From NCBI GenBank assembly GCA_041655955.1, contig JBBAEN010000001.1, forward strand, positions 744,001-808,000: a DNA stretch of 64,000 nucleotides, written 5' to 3'. Shown in pieces: positions 1 to 8,220 of this stretch. The stretch's first letter is position 1, and every line of letters begins with the position of its first letter. The stretch comes from Micavibrio_A sp041655955. Its GTDB lineage: Bacteria; Pseudomonadota; Alphaproteobacteria; Micavibrionales; Micavibrionaceae. The translations under genes and the position numbers were made by a program. The notes under the pieces are model-generated. The model was not told the origin of the DNA and did no database searches. It saw nothing but the letters and a program-made list of their open reading frames with translations.

Positions 1-282
1 CTGCTCGATGCGTTCGAGGCGGAAATGAAGGGCAACCTTTTCCTCTTCAACAAATCCCTCGTCACAAACCGCCTGGAAGATTCGCCAAGCGCGCAAATGG
101 ATGACGGCTCGCCGCTTAACATGAAAAGGCTGAAAGACTTTGCCGACGGTATTATCGAGGATAATAAAAAACAATACGACTATGTTTGCGACCTGCTCGT
201 CACCAACTACGAAAAGCGCAAAAGCTGGATAGAATCAGTGAAGCCCTCGCGTTGGAAAAAAATATTTTCCTATATCCGTTAA
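1..282 (+). CDS. C-terminal end of an unidentified protein (cut by window edge)
   Basis: The frame is open from base 1 (Leu-Leu-Asp-Ala-Phe-Glu) to the TAA at 280-282, so this is the last 93 residues of a gene that starts outside the window. The piece is hydrophilic and rich in Lys, Asp and Asn, with no membrane segment and no motif I recognise. It ends in a basic tail (KPSRWKKIFSYIR). The internal ATG at 25 is probably not the start because the frame continues upstream. Function unknown. Confidence 0.6.
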   Translation: MLDAFEAEMKGNLFLFNKSLVTNRLEDSPSAQMDDGSPLNMKRLKDFADGIIEDNKKQYDYVCDLLVTNYEKRKSWIESVKPSRWKKIFSYIR

Positions 283-391
283 CCATTCTCCCTTCGCACA
301 CGCAAGAAAAGGGGCCGGGCATAACCATTATTCCGGCTTGCTTTTCAATAAGACTCCCTGCATGCTGTGATCTTGAGGGGATGCGTTTAAT

Positions 392-1537
392 ATGGGGTAT
401 GCCATTCATCGTTCCGGAACCTTCCATCTGCCCGGCAGATCGGCCCTGAGCCAGGAAGAACGGCAATTTTACGAGTTCTATTACCCGGCGACGCTGGACG
501 TTAATAACGGCGTATTCGTTCACGAGAATCTTTATACCAACTATTATTACGCCCGCGCCAAAAACGAAAAATACGTCGTTGTCGGCGTGGCGGGATTGAT
601 GGCGCAATTCCTTCTGGACACGGATCAGGTTCAGCGCCTGAACGATGCCGGAATTTCGGTCGTCTGGATGACCCTGACAAAACGTCAAAAGGGGCGGCTT
701 TCGATGGAAGACGACATCAAGCTGGCCCGCGCTTTCCTTACAAGCCCCTCATCGCCCGCCGCCCATCTCTCGCCGGCGGACGTGCCGCGCTATGTCGCGG
801 GGCATTCGACGGGGGGGCAGATTATCCTTTCCCTGCTGCATGAAGACGACACGCGCAAAAAACTGACCGGCATTTTCGCGGGCGCAGCCTATATATCGCC
901 CTATCTCCGCACGGCAAACGTGTCGTTGAAAGCGGCCCAGCATGTTTTCAACCGCTTTGCCGAATATTATAAAGACGTCCCGATCAAGAAAGCGGCACTT
1001 TGCAAAGCCTATCTTGCGGTCACCGCCCGCAATGAAACAATCCGCGGCAAGCCCGCCGAAATTTCACCCACCGGCGGGCATATCCTTGAAGCGCAGGAAT
1101 ACGGGCAGGCGCTTTTGAACCGTTTCGATCCGGCGGCGGCGAGCGCCCTTCCCTCTTTCTTCGTCGTCGGCAGCCGTGACAGTTTCGCCTCCGCCAATAC
1201 AACGATCAACGCGGTCAAGAAAATGAAAGACCATGGCGGCGGTGCCGATATTTTTGTCGCCAAAGGCGCAAAACACGATCCGATAAAGGAGATGCCGGAA
1301 ACGCTTGATATCCTTATCGGCAAGGTCGAGGAATGCTCAAAAGCACGGAAAGGCCCTCATTACGAATCCACCTCGCCATACAGGCCGCCCTTCCCGGATC
1401 TTTTCGACAACGGACTTATGCTCAGCTTCCATGCGAGCATGGCCGCAAATAATTTACGCGGCCGGGCGAGCCTCGCCCTGCAACGCGGCGCAGGCTTTTT
1501 GAATGCGTCCGCAGGCCTCTTTCAACGCTTCAGGTGA
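392..1537 (+). CDS. alpha/beta-hydrolase fold protein
   Basis: A 381-residue serine hydrolase-like protein. The nucleophile elbow is GHSTGG (residues 137-142, Ser139). It is preceded by a beta-strand/oxyanion segment VVVGVAGLM and followed by a plausible acid in VVGSRDSF (Asp263) and a His in KGAKHDP (His295), the order of a canonical Ser-Asp-His triad. It resembles the lysophospholipase/serine aminopeptidase group, but the substrate cannot be told. There is no signal peptide. The start ATG at 392 has GAGGGG at 375-380. The last 27 codons run antisense into the 3' end of the convergent aminotransferase gene, so the C-terminal tail may be a read-through extension. Confidence 0.75.
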   Translation: MGYAIHRSGTFHLPGRSALSQEERQFYEFYYPATLDVNNGVFVHENLYTNYYYARAKNEKYVVVGVAGLMAQFLLDTDQVQRLNDAGISVVWMTLTKRQKGRLSMEDDIKLARAFLTSPSSPAAHLSPADVPRYVAGHSTGGQIILSLLHEDDTRKKLTGIFAGAAYISPYLRTANVSLKAAQHVFNRFAEYYKDVPIKKAALCKAYLAVTARNETIRGKPAEISPTGGHILEAQEYGQALLNRFDPAAASALPSFFVVGSRDSFASANTTINAVKKMKDHGGGADIFVAKGAKHDPIKEMPETLDILIGKVEECSKARKGPHYESTSPYRPPFPDLFDNGLMLSFHASMAANNLRGRASLALQRGAGFLNASAGLFQRFR

Positions 1538-2677
1538 CGTCGCATAAGAGATGCGGAAATGGGGCGAGAGACCGAACGCCACGCCCTGCACCGTCGCGAC
1601 GCCCGCAGCCTCCAGAAGATAGGTCACGAAATCGCCGTCATTCCCGATGACCTTGCCGTCCGGCGCCGTCTTGCCGATGCAGCCCGCACAGGACGGATAG
1701 ACATAGAACGCACCCTCCGGTGTAGGACAGTCGATACCTTCAGCTTCGTTCAGCATCGACACAACCATGTCGCGGCGCTCGCGGAACGATTGCACCCAGT
1801 CTTTCAAAAAGGACTGATCGCCGTCCAGCGCGGCGGCGGCGGCGGCCTGTGAAATAGAGGACGGGTTCGAGGTTGACTGCCCTTGGATCGTCGCCATGGC
1901 CTTAATCAATTGTTTCGGCCCGCCCGCATAGCCGATGCGCCACCCCGTCATCGAATAGGCTTTGGACACGCCGTTCACGGTCAATGTGCGGTCATAGAGC
2001 GCCGGTTCGACCTGCGCCGGCGTGCAGAATTCAAACCCGTCATAGACAAGATGTTCGTACATATCGTCGGTCAGCACCCAGACATGCGGATGCTTCAATA
2101 AAACATCCGTTAAGGCTTTCATCTCCGCCCTTGTATAGCCCGCGCCCGTCGGGTTGCTCGGCGAGTTCATGATAACCCATTTTGTTTTCGGCGTGATGGC
2201 GGCGTCCAGCTGTTCCGCCGTCATCTTGAAATTATTCCCTTGCGCGCATTCGACGAAAACGGGCTCGCCTTCGGCCAGCAAAACCATGTCGGGATAGGAA
2301 ACCCAGTAGGGCGCGGGAATAATCACCTCGTCGCCCGCGTTCAGCGTCGCCATCAGCGCGTTGTAAAGAACCTGCTTACCGCCCGTGCCGACCGTGATCT
2401 GATCGCGCGCATAGGTCAGGTTGTTGTCACGTTTGAATTTCGCGATAATCGCGTCTTTCAGCGCGGGCGTCCCGTCAACATTCGTGTATTTCGTCTGGCC
2501 GCCATTGATGGCGGCGCATCCGGCATCGCGGATATAGGCGGGCGTGTCGAAATCAGGCTCTCCCGCCCCAAGGCCGATAATGTCCTTTCCCGCCGCCTTC
2601 AATTCCGCCGCCTTTGCAGTGACCGCAAGCGTTGCGGACGGTTTGATGCGGCCAAGACGGGATGCAAGAATGGACAT
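1454..2677 (-). CDS. aatA: aspartate aminotransferase, class I (PLP-dependent)
   Basis: A 407-residue fold-type I aminotransferase that interconverts aspartate/2-oxoglutarate and oxaloacetate/glutamate in the cytoplasm. Visible landmarks are GAGEPDFDTP near residue 38, NSPSNPTG at 171-178, Asp205/Tyr207 for the PLP ring and the Schiff-base Lys239 in VNGVSKAYSMTGWRIGY. This matches the I-gamma (AAT type 1b, alphaproteobacterial/Thermus) group, some of whose members also use prephenate. Length is normal for the family. It appears monocistronic. Its 3' end overlaps the convergent hydrolase by 84 bp. Confidence 0.92.
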   Translation of the reverse strand: MSILASRLGRIKPSATLAVTAKAAELKAAGKDIIGLGAGEPDFDTPAYIRDAGCAAINGGQTKYTNVDGTPALKDAIIAKFKRDNNLTYARDQITVGTGGKQVLYNALMATLNAGDEVIIPAPYWVSYPDMVLLAEGEPVFVECAQGNNFKMTAEQLDAAITPKTKWVIMNSPSNPTGAGYTRAEMKALTDVLLKHPHVWVLTDDMYEHLVYDGFEFCTPAQVEPALYDRTLTVNGVSKAYSMTGWRIGYAGGPKQLIKAMATIQGQSTSNPSSISQAAAAAALDGDQSFLKDWVQSFRERRDMVVSMLNEAEGIDCPTPEGAFYVYPSCAGCIGKTAPDGKVIGNDGDFVTYLLEAAGVATVQGVAFGLSPHFRISYATSPEALKEACGRIQKACAALQGEARPAA

Positions 2678-2748
2678 GGGGAATACCTCGTTTCAAATGA
2701 TTACAAGGAATAGATAAGCACAGGCACAAAAATTTGAAAAGCCCCCGC

Positions 2749-3822
2749 TTAAAAGGCATCCCCGCGGATAAAATACTTCATCTCTTCCGGCGCAAAGCAT
2801 CCGGCGGCGTCCAGATCGACCTTCTCCGCCTCCATCCAGCGCGCCAGCGGCGCAAGGGCGGGATCGCTCAGGCCCCGCTTCAGATAAGCCTGCACCCGCG
2901 GGATAAAGCCCAGCATGTCCGTGCGCCCGCCCGCGACGGCGAGCCGCAAAATCTGGCCGAGGATGCGGCAATGGAACTGCGTCGCCATGACGCGGAACCA
3001 TGCGCGGAAATCCTCCCCGCCGCCATAGCGTTCCAGCATCGCCGCATGGATATCGTCCGGCACGTCGCGCCTTATGTCTTCGAGCAGGTTGGCAAGGTCA
3101 TAGGGAAGCGGCCCGCGCATCGCCCCTTGAAAATCCAGAACGCCCAGCGTCCCCGGAAGGATCATCAGATTTTGCATGTGGTAATCGCCATGTACCATCC
3201 CTTGCGGGCAGGGCGGCAAGGCGCGCTCCACCTCGTCCCACGCGGCGAGATAGGATTCAACAAGCCCGTCCTGATTTTTCGCGCGGCGCACCGCGGGAAT
3301 ATACCAATCGACAATCCGCCGCCGCCCCTTATGGACGTGGGAGCTGTAATAATCAGGCAAGGAAAGCGCGTCCGCATCAACCGTGCCGCGCAGTGCAATC
3401 AATATATCCACCGCTTGCGCGTAAATATCCTGCGCGCTTGAAACGCCCCTGCCGGACGCGGCCTGTTCCAGCGCGTCATAGGCGCTTAGATCCCCGAAAT
3501 CTTCCAGGAGGACATAGCCCTCCCCCTCATCCGCCGCAATAATGGACGGCGCATGAATCCCGTGCGCTTTCAAGGCGCGGGCGATGCGCAGGAAATCCGC
3601 AATTTTATGGCCGGGCGTATAGGCGCCCGTATGATCGGGAACGGCCTCCATCAACACGCGGGACTTACCGCCCCCTGCCGCCCGCACGCGGAAATAGCGG
3701 CGCGAGGCCCAGTCCGCCGCAAGCGGTAAAACCGTACAATCATTGCCCAGATAGGTTTGCAAAAAAGCGAGGCGCAAATCCTTGCGCCCCTCGAAATAAT
3801 CCTGTGCGTTGAGGCTCAACAA
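2749..3822 (-). CDS. APH/choline-kinase-like phosphotransferase (AmgK-like)
   Basis: A 357-residue kinase-like protein of the aminoglycoside-phosphotransferase superfamily. The catalytic loop is HGDYHMQN (211-218) and the Mg-binding motif is LDFQ (229-232), followed by PYDLANLLED. In Alphaproteobacteria and Pseudomonas this family (COG3178) includes AmgK, which phosphorylates cell-wall amino sugars for peptidoglycan recycling. The usual partner murU is not adjacent here, so the substrate stays open. It sits 2 bp after the preceding small gene (3825-4235), so the two are probably co-transcribed. Confidence 0.75.
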   Translation of the reverse strand: MLSLNAQDYFEGRKDLRLAFLQTYLGNDCTVLPLAADWASRRYFRVRAAGGGKSRVLMEAVPDHTGAYTPGHKIADFLRIARALKAHGIHAPSIIAADEGEGYVLLEDFGDLSAYDALEQAASGRGVSSAQDIYAQAVDILIALRGTVDADALSLPDYYSSHVHKGRRRIVDWYIPAVRRAKNQDGLVESYLAAWDEVERALPPCPQGMVHGDYHMQNLMILPGTLGVLDFQGAMRGPLPYDLANLLEDIRRDVPDDIHAAMLERYGGGEDFRAWFRVMATQFHCRILGQILRLAVAGGRTDMLGFIPRVQAYLKRGLSDPALAPLARWMEAEKVDLDAAGCFAPEEMKYFIRGDAF

Positions 3823-3824
3823 GG

Positions 3825-4235
3825 TTATTTGCCGCTTTTGGATTTGTCTTTGGACACCATGGCGCGGATCGCATCGACATGGCGCTGTGATGCCGCCTGT
3901 TTTTTAATGGCCACGCCGCCTTCAAGGCCGAACTGCGCGGGGTTGCCCATGGCGATCGCCTTTAAAATCTCCATCCCGAACTGATCGCCCTTTTCGCCCT
4001 TGGCGGAAGCCTTTGGCGGAACGGGCGCGGCTGGCTGGGGCTTGCGGTCTTTCGTCATCAGTACATGGTTGATGGCATGGGCCGTAATGCCGGTAAGGTG
4101 CGGCGCGACCAGCTCATGCAACAGCCTGTTATCCTCAAGCGCCCACGCGATAAGTTCCTGCCGCGCAATGGTGGTGTTTCCCCCGCTGGCTTTCAAGGCG
4201 TCCCTGATGCGGCTTTCGGCATAATCGCGGTTCAT
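3825..4235 (-). CDS. conserved hypothetical protein, 136 aa
   Basis: A soluble 136-residue protein of unknown function. The N-terminal part (residues 1-60) is predicted helical and reads like a small helical domain (RIRDALKASGGNTTIARQEL). The middle is a Pro/Ala/Lys linker (about 66-82). The C-terminal helix is rich in Ala, Lys and Met. There are no Cys residues and no signal peptide. It is directly upstream of the APH-like kinase with a 2-bp gap. I do not recognise a named family. Confidence 0.7.
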   Translation of the reverse strand: MNRDYAESRIRDALKASGGNTTIARQELIAWALEDNRLLHELVAPHLTGITAHAINHVLMTKDRKPQPAAPVPPKASAKGEKGDQFGMEILKAIAMGNPAQFGLEGGVAIKKQAASQRHVDAIRAMVSKDKSKSGK

Positions 4236-4278
4236 TGCATGGTTCCCGATCGTTTGAAATTACAGCCGATATTATAGC

Positions 4279-7200
4279 TTATCCGGCCAGATCGGCCAAC
4301 TGTTTCATCAATATTTGCACACCGCGCACCCGCGCGGCCACGGAATCCCACGCCTTGACGGCCACAAGCTTTTGATCGGCGCGGAGTTTTACAGTTCCCC
4401 GCGCCTCCACCATCCATTGCATCAGGGCCGGCAGGTTCGGCGGCGAGTCCTGATAGAAACCGACGACCGCCCCTTTCGGCCCCGCCTCGACTTTATCGAC
4501 ATTGGCGATCCGGCAAAGCTGTTTGATGCGGACGATGTCGAGCAAATTTTCAACCTCGTCCGGAAGCTTGCCGAAACGATCGATCATCTCGGCGGCAAAG
4601 GACTCGATCTCGTTCCCGTCCGCCAGATCCGCAAGACGGCGGTAAAGGCTCATCCGCACGCCCAGATCCTCGACATAGCGTTCGGGGATAAGAACCGATG
4701 TGCCGAGATTGATTTGCGGCGACCACTTATCGGCGAGCGGCGCCTCATCAAAATCGACACCCGCGCGGGCCGCCGCGACCGCCTCTTCGAGCATTTGCTG
4801 ATACAATTCGACGCCGACTTCGCGGATATGGCCGGATTGCTCCTCGCCCAGCAAATTCCCCGCGCCGCGAATATCCATGTCATGGCTCGCAAGCTGGAAC
4901 CCCGCGCCGAGCGTATCGAGCGTTTCAATGACCTCCAGCCGCTTTTGCGCCTGCGCCGTCAATTTCGCCGCCGGCTGGTAGGTCAGATAGGCATAGGCGC
5001 GGACTTTCGACCGGCCAATCCGCCCGCGTATCTGGTAAAGCTGCGCAAGGCCGAACATATCGGCGCGGTGGACGATCATCGTGTTGGCGCGCGGAATATC
5101 AATCCCGCTCTCGATGATATTGGTCGCGAGCAGGACGTCATATTGCCCGTCATAAAAGGCCGTCATCCGGTCTTCGAGTTCCGCCGGAGTCATCTGGCCG
5201 TGCGCCGCGATAATTTTCACTTCCGGCACGAGTTCTTTCAAGGTCGTTTCGACCTCCGCCATATCGCCGATACGCGGCACGACGTAAAAACTCTGCCCGC
5301 CGCGATAATGTTCGCGCAAGATCGCCTCGCGGATGACCAGCGGATCGAAGGGCAGGACAAAGGTGCGGATGGCGAGCCTGTCGACGGGCGGCGTCGTGAT
5401 AAGGCTCATATCCTTCACGCCCGTCAGGGACATTTGCAAGGTGCGCGGAATCGGCGTCGCCGAAAGCGTCAGCACATGGACGTCGGATTTGATTTCCTTG
5501 AGCCGCTCTTTCTGCTTCACGCCGAAACGCTGTTCCTCATCGACGATGACGAGGCCGAGATGGGCGAATTTCATCCCCTTGGCAAAAAGCGCATGCGTGC
5601 CGACGACGATATTGACGCGGCCATCTTCGAGGCCGTCCCGCACCGCCTTTGCATCCTTCGCGCTTACCAGCCGCGAAAGCTGTTCCACTCGCAGCCCCGT
5701 GCCTGCGAAACGGCTTGCGAAATTCTGGTAATGCTGGCGCGCCAGCAAGGTCGTCGGCACGACGACCGCCACCTGAACCCCCGCCATCGCCGCGACATAG
5801 GCGGCGCGGAGCGCGACTTCCGTTTTGCCGAAACCGACATCGCCGCAAACGAGCCTGTCCATCGGCTGTTCACCCGCCAGATCCTGCACCACGTCGGAAA
5901 TGGATTTGAGCTGGTCGTCGGTTTCCTGATAGGGGAAGCGCGCGGCAAAGGAATCATACTGATCCTTGTCGATTTGCAAGGTTTCGCCTTTTTTCAACTG
6001 GCGCTGCGCCGCGATTTTCAAAAGCCCTTCGGCCATCGCCATCAGGTCTTTTTTAACCCTGGCCTTACGCGCCTGCCAACCCGCGCCGCCGAGCCTGTCA
6101 AGCTGCGTCGTTCCTTCGTCAGAGCCGAAGCGCGACAGCACCTCGATATTTTCGACCGGCACATAAAGCTTGTCGCCGCCGTCATAAATGATCTTCAGGC
6201 AATCGCGCAAAAGCCCGCCCGCCTTGAGCGTTTCAAGCCCCGCGAAGCGCCCGACCCCGTGATCGATATGGACAACCAGATCGCCTTCGCTCAGCGCCGA
6301 AATTTCTGTCAGGAAATTATCGGCCTTCTTCTTGCGCCCCGTCCGGCGCGTCAGGCGGTCGCCCAGAATATCCTGCTCGCTCAGCACCGCGAGATCGTCC
6401 GCGATAAACCCGTGTTCAAGGCCGAGAACCGCAAGGCCTATCTCCCCCGCCCCGATCTTTTTAATGTCGCCGCCGCCGCATTCTTTCAGGCGGGCTATTC
6501 CGGCATGTTCCATCATGCCTTTCAACCGCTCGCGCGATCCTTCGGAATAGGCGGCGATAAGGATTTTACGGTTTCCGCCCGCGCCGATTTCCACAAGATG
6601 CCGGCGCAGCGCGCCAAACACATCCCCGTCCGGAAGCGCCCTTATATCCGCAAAATCACGTCCCTTGCGCCCGCCCCCGTCTTTCGTAGCCCCATCTTTC
6701 ACGCCGCTGCCTTCGGGCGCGCCGAAAGGCAAAAGCTGGAGGGCGCCGCCCATAGCGCTTTCCAGTTCCTTCCCGTCCAGATAAAGCGCCCGCGGCGGCA
6801 AGGCGTGATAGACGGTTCCGCTCAAAGAAACATCGCTTCCTTTTTTCTTTCCCTTTTTATGAAAGGATTCGGCCAGGGTTTTGCGCGCCTCGTAAAAATC
6901 CGCAATCTGAGAGAACCGTTCCTCCGCCGCTTGCAGCGCGTGCTGATCGAGCGTCACGGAACAGGCGGGGACATAGGAAAACAGGCTCTCCATCTTTTCA
7001 AAAAACAGCGGCAGCCAGTGATCCATCCCGTTATAGCGCCGCCCCTCGCTCACCGCCTCATAAAGCGGATCGCCATGCGTCACAGCCCCGAATGTTTCGC
7101 GGTAACCGGCGCGAAAACGCTGGATCGATTCCGAATCCAGGAAAAATTCCGTCGCGGGTTGCAGGGAAAAATAATCCTGCTTCGCCTCGGTGCGCTGGGT

Positions 7201-7848
7201 CGCCGGATCGAAGGTGCGGATCGTTTCGATCTCGTCGTCGAAGAGATCGATGCGCACAGGCATGGCCGCGCCCGCCGGAAACAGATCGACAATCCCGCCG
7301 CGGATCGCATATTCGCCATGTTCGCGCACCGTATCGCTGCGCATATAGCCGTTCGCGATCAGGTAATCCTGCATGGCCGCGAGATTCAAACGCTCCCCCG
7401 CGCGGGCGGAAAAGGCCGCTTTTTCAAGCGCCTCTTGCGGCATAACGCGCTGGGTCGCGGCGTTTACCGTCGTCAGGACGATGCGCGGCAAATATTTATC
7501 GCTCTTCGCCCATTCCCGCATCCGCACCAGCGCATTGACCCGCGCCGCGGAAATTTCCGCATTGGGGGAAACGCGGTCATAGGGAAGGCAGTCCCATGCC
7601 GGAAAAGACACGATCTCTATATCAGGCGCGAAAAAGCCGAGCAGTTCGGCAAGGGCGGCAATGCGCGTATCGTCGGTCGCGATATGGACGAGCGTTTTCC
7701 GCTCCCGCGCAAGGTCGCGGGCCATCGCCGCCATGACGCGCGCATCCTGCCCTTCCGGACAGCCGAAAAGGAACGCGCCGCCGGCTACCGCCTGTTCTTC
7801 ATGCGCCGGAAGGGTCATCGCTGTGTCGTAACGGGCTGTATCGGGCAT
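4279..7848 (-). CDS. mfd: transcription-repair coupling factor Mfd
   Basis: A 1189-residue ATP-dependent translocase that removes RNA polymerase stalled at DNA lesions and recruits UvrA. It has the full domain set: N-terminal UvrB-homology modules, the CarD-like RNAP-interaction domain (DLVVHIDHGVGRFAGLE, about residue 524), the RecG-like motor with Walker A GDVGFGKTEVAL (about 671) and DEEQ box (about 771), and the C-terminal UvrA-binding/TRCF domain. Length matches the family (about 1150-1180). The start could also be Met11; with either start the gene begins inside the 3' end of sdhE, which suggests translational coupling. Confidence 0.96.
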   Translation of the reverse strand: MPDTARYDTAMTLPAHEEQAVAGGAFLFGCPEGQDARVMAAMARDLARERKTLVHIATDDTRIAALAELLGFFAPDIEIVSFPAWDCLPYDRVSPNAEISAARVNALVRMREWAKSDKYLPRIVLTTVNAATQRVMPQEALEKAAFSARAGERLNLAAMQDYLIANGYMRSDTVREHGEYAIRGGIVDLFPAGAAMPVRIDLFDDEIETIRTFDPATQRTEAKQDYFSLQPATEFFLDSESIQRFRAGYRETFGAVTHGDPLYEAVSEGRRYNGMDHWLPLFFEKMESLFSYVPACSVTLDQHALQAAEERFSQIADFYEARKTLAESFHKKGKKKGSDVSLSGTVYHALPPRALYLDGKELESAMGGALQLLPFGAPEGSGVKDGATKDGGGRKGRDFADIRALPDGDVFGALRRHLVEIGAGGNRKILIAAYSEGSRERLKGMMEHAGIARLKECGGGDIKKIGAGEIGLAVLGLEHGFIADDLAVLSEQDILGDRLTRRTGRKKKADNFLTEISALSEGDLVVHIDHGVGRFAGLETLKAGGLLRDCLKIIYDGGDKLYVPVENIEVLSRFGSDEGTTQLDRLGGAGWQARKARVKKDLMAMAEGLLKIAAQRQLKKGETLQIDKDQYDSFAARFPYQETDDQLKSISDVVQDLAGEQPMDRLVCGDVGFGKTEVALRAAYVAAMAGVQVAVVVPTTLLARQHYQNFASRFAGTGLRVEQLSRLVSAKDAKAVRDGLEDGRVNIVVGTHALFAKGMKFAHLGLVIVDEEQRFGVKQKERLKEIKSDVHVLTLSATPIPRTLQMSLTGVKDMSLITTPPVDRLAIRTFVLPFDPLVIREAILREHYRGGQSFYVVPRIGDMAEVETTLKELVPEVKIIAAHGQMTPAELEDRMTAFYDGQYDVLLATNIIESGIDIPRANTMIVHRADMFGLAQLYQIRGRIGRSKVRAYAYLTYQPAAKLTAQAQKRLEVIETLDTLGAGFQLASHDMDIRGAGNLLGEEQSGHIREVGVELYQQMLEEAVAAARAGVDFDEAPLADKWSPQINLGTSVLIPERYVEDLGVRMSLYRRLADLADGNEIESFAAEMIDRFGKLPDEVENLLDIVRIKQLCRIANVDKVEAGPKGAVVGFYQDSPPNLPALMQWMVEARGTVKLRADQKLVAVKAWDSVAARVRGVQILMKQLADLAG

Positions 7849-8104
7849 AATCGTGGTTCAACAATTTTTCAATCACAGGGTTCATCCTATTGGCCGGAAC
7901 GGGCTTTTGCCCGGATATCCAGTCATAGAGATCGGGATCGGGCGTATCCAAAAGCGCCCCGAACAGGCCGAGTTCCTCCTCGCCCATCTGCGGGACATGG
8001 TTGTCGGCAAAGGAGCCGACAATCAAATCCATCTCCCGCGTTCCCCTGTGCCATGCGCGGAAAACAAGGCGTTTCCGGCAGTTTTCTATCGTTTCTTCGC
8101 TCAT
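7799..8104 (-). CDS. sdhE: FAD assembly factor SdhE (succinate dehydrogenase flavinylation)
   Basis: A 101-residue protein of the DUF339/SdhE/YgfY family that helps covalent attachment of FAD to succinate dehydrogenase and related flavoproteins. The N-terminal half carries the family signature RKRLVFRAWHRGTREMD, including the RGxxE-type motif needed for flavinylation. A helical tail follows (PDPDLYDWISG). Its last 50 bp overlap the start of mfd. The order recG / sdhE / mfd with recG divergent is common in Alphaproteobacteria, which supports the call. Confidence 0.93.
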   Translation of the reverse strand: MSEETIENCRKRLVFRAWHRGTREMDLIVGSFADNHVPQMGEEELGLFGALLDTPDPDLYDWISGQKPVPANRMNPVIEKLLNHDYARYSPLRHSDDPSGA

Positions 8105-8220
8105 GGCGGGGTTTTACCATTATGCGGGGCCGATACCAAGAAGACTTTGCAGGGAAAACGGCCCCCCGCAGGACGGAAAAGGGCTTTGTTTCCGGCCGCG
8201 CTTGCGGGTAAAACAAGGAT

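Noticed and set aside
4315..8211. 1298-codon open frame on the plus strand
   Set aside because: It is antisense to mfd and sdhE over its whole length, with Arg/His-rich composition typical of a GC-biased shadow frame and no recognisable domain.
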